NCBI GenBank assembly: GCA_964195515.1
Contig: CAXMQO010000065.1
Span: 1 to 18,622 of the forward strand
DNA: 18,622 bases
From: JAHEEL01 sp964195515
GTDB taxonomy: Bacteria; Actinomycetota; Acidimicrobiia; Spongiisociales; UBA5794
Direction: 5' to 3'
The stretch's first letter is position 1. Every line of letters starts with the position of its first letter. The translations under genes and the position numbers were made by a program. This document shows positions 18,500 to 18,622 of the stretch, in pieces. The notes under the pieces are model-generated. The model did not search any database. It was given only the letters and a program-made list of their open reading frames with translations, and was not told the DNA's origin.

Positions 18500-18578
18500 G
18501 AGTGCCTGCTCCTCGGAGCATCGAGCGCCCCACCGACGAAGCGTCGACAGGGCGCTCGTCTTGTTGAAGGAGGCACTC
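18500..18578 (+). ncRNA. Structured 5' leader (three-way junction) sequestering the ribosome-binding site
   Basis: An outer 8-bp stem GAGTGCCT (18500-18507) / AGGCACTC (18571-18578) encloses two hairpins. The first is GCTC-CTCG-GAGC (18508-18519). The second is long: GAGCGCCC (18523-18530) / GGGCGCTC (18550-18557), with a 3x3 internal loop (CAC/ACA) and a terminal CGACG-AAG-CGTCG (18534-18546). The 3' arm of the outer stem covers the last bases of AAGGAGG (18567-18573), the ribosome-binding site of ATG 18581. This geometry suits translational control by a ligand, protein or temperature. I do not recognise a riboswitch class. Confidence 0.65.
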
Positions 18579-18580
18579 TC

Positions 18581-18622
18581 ATGACTACCTCGGACAATCA
18601 CCTTACGCTCATCTCACCGCCA
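18581..18622 (+). CDS. 5' end of an unidentified gene
   Basis: ATG 18581 follows AAGGAGG at seven bases' distance, an excellent ribosome-binding site. Only 14 codons (MTTSDNHLTLISPP) are inside the window, too few to name a product. The preceding structured leader suggests it is regulated at translation. Confidence 0.7.
   Translation, partial: MTTSDNHLTLISPP

Noticed and set aside
18500..18578. tRNA or tRNA-Sec gene
   Set aside because: The 8-bp closing stem is reminiscent of tRNA-Sec, but there is no T-loop GTTCGA motif, no D-arm or anticodon arm of proper size, and a ribosome-binding site lies in the 3' arm.

Overview
The window is GC-rich with strong G/C preference at third codon positions. 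Several genes start exactly at a predicted transcription start (leaderless). A DUF385/deazaflavin (F420)-type oxidoreductase-family gene and an Rrf2 Fe-S regulator are also present. Together these point to an uncultured high-GC actinobacterium, perhaps an Acidimicrobiia-like lineage; the class is inference, as no rRNA or other marker is in view.

Layout. 1-2810: 5' part of a flavin-dependent luciferase-like monooxygenase (minus) divergent from a complete ABC exporter half-transporter (plus). 2867-9634: gltB-gltD (minus, coupled through TGATG), encoding glutamate synthase, preceded by a small GlcG/HbpS-type heme-binding protein. 9683-9744: a very strong inverted repeat. 9826-10146: a charged coiled-coil protein containing a 33-bp tandem repeat. 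10267-11172: an Rrf2 Fe-S regulator followed by decayed coding sequence. 11505-12235: small ORFs and gene remnants. 12254-14476: an AEC-family permease, a YjjG-like HAD phosphatase and a VOC protein. The permease lies between two ~148-bp direct repeats, one of which is the live 3' end of the HAD gene and the other a decayed copy. 14636-16460: a DUF385-family oxidoreductase, acylphosphatase and an MBL-fold hydrolase. 16463-18042: a probable minus-strand gene fragment, a selenocysteine-containing redoxin, and a small UBP-type zinc-finger protein. 18043-18622: a structured non-coding stretch with a predicted promoter and an elaborate leader that buries the ribosome-binding site of a gene running off the window.

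The outstanding item is the redoxin at 16760-17434. An in-frame TGA replaces the first cysteine of a W-C-P-Y-C motif. Starting 14 bases after it is a hairpin with a GGUC apical loop, as in the E. coli fdhF SECIS as I remember it. Both flanks of the TGA are one uninterrupted reading frame of the same fold, so this is best read as a selenoprotein and would be mis-annotated by a standard gene caller. Second in interest are the structured leader at 18500-18578 and the direct repeats around the AEC gene.
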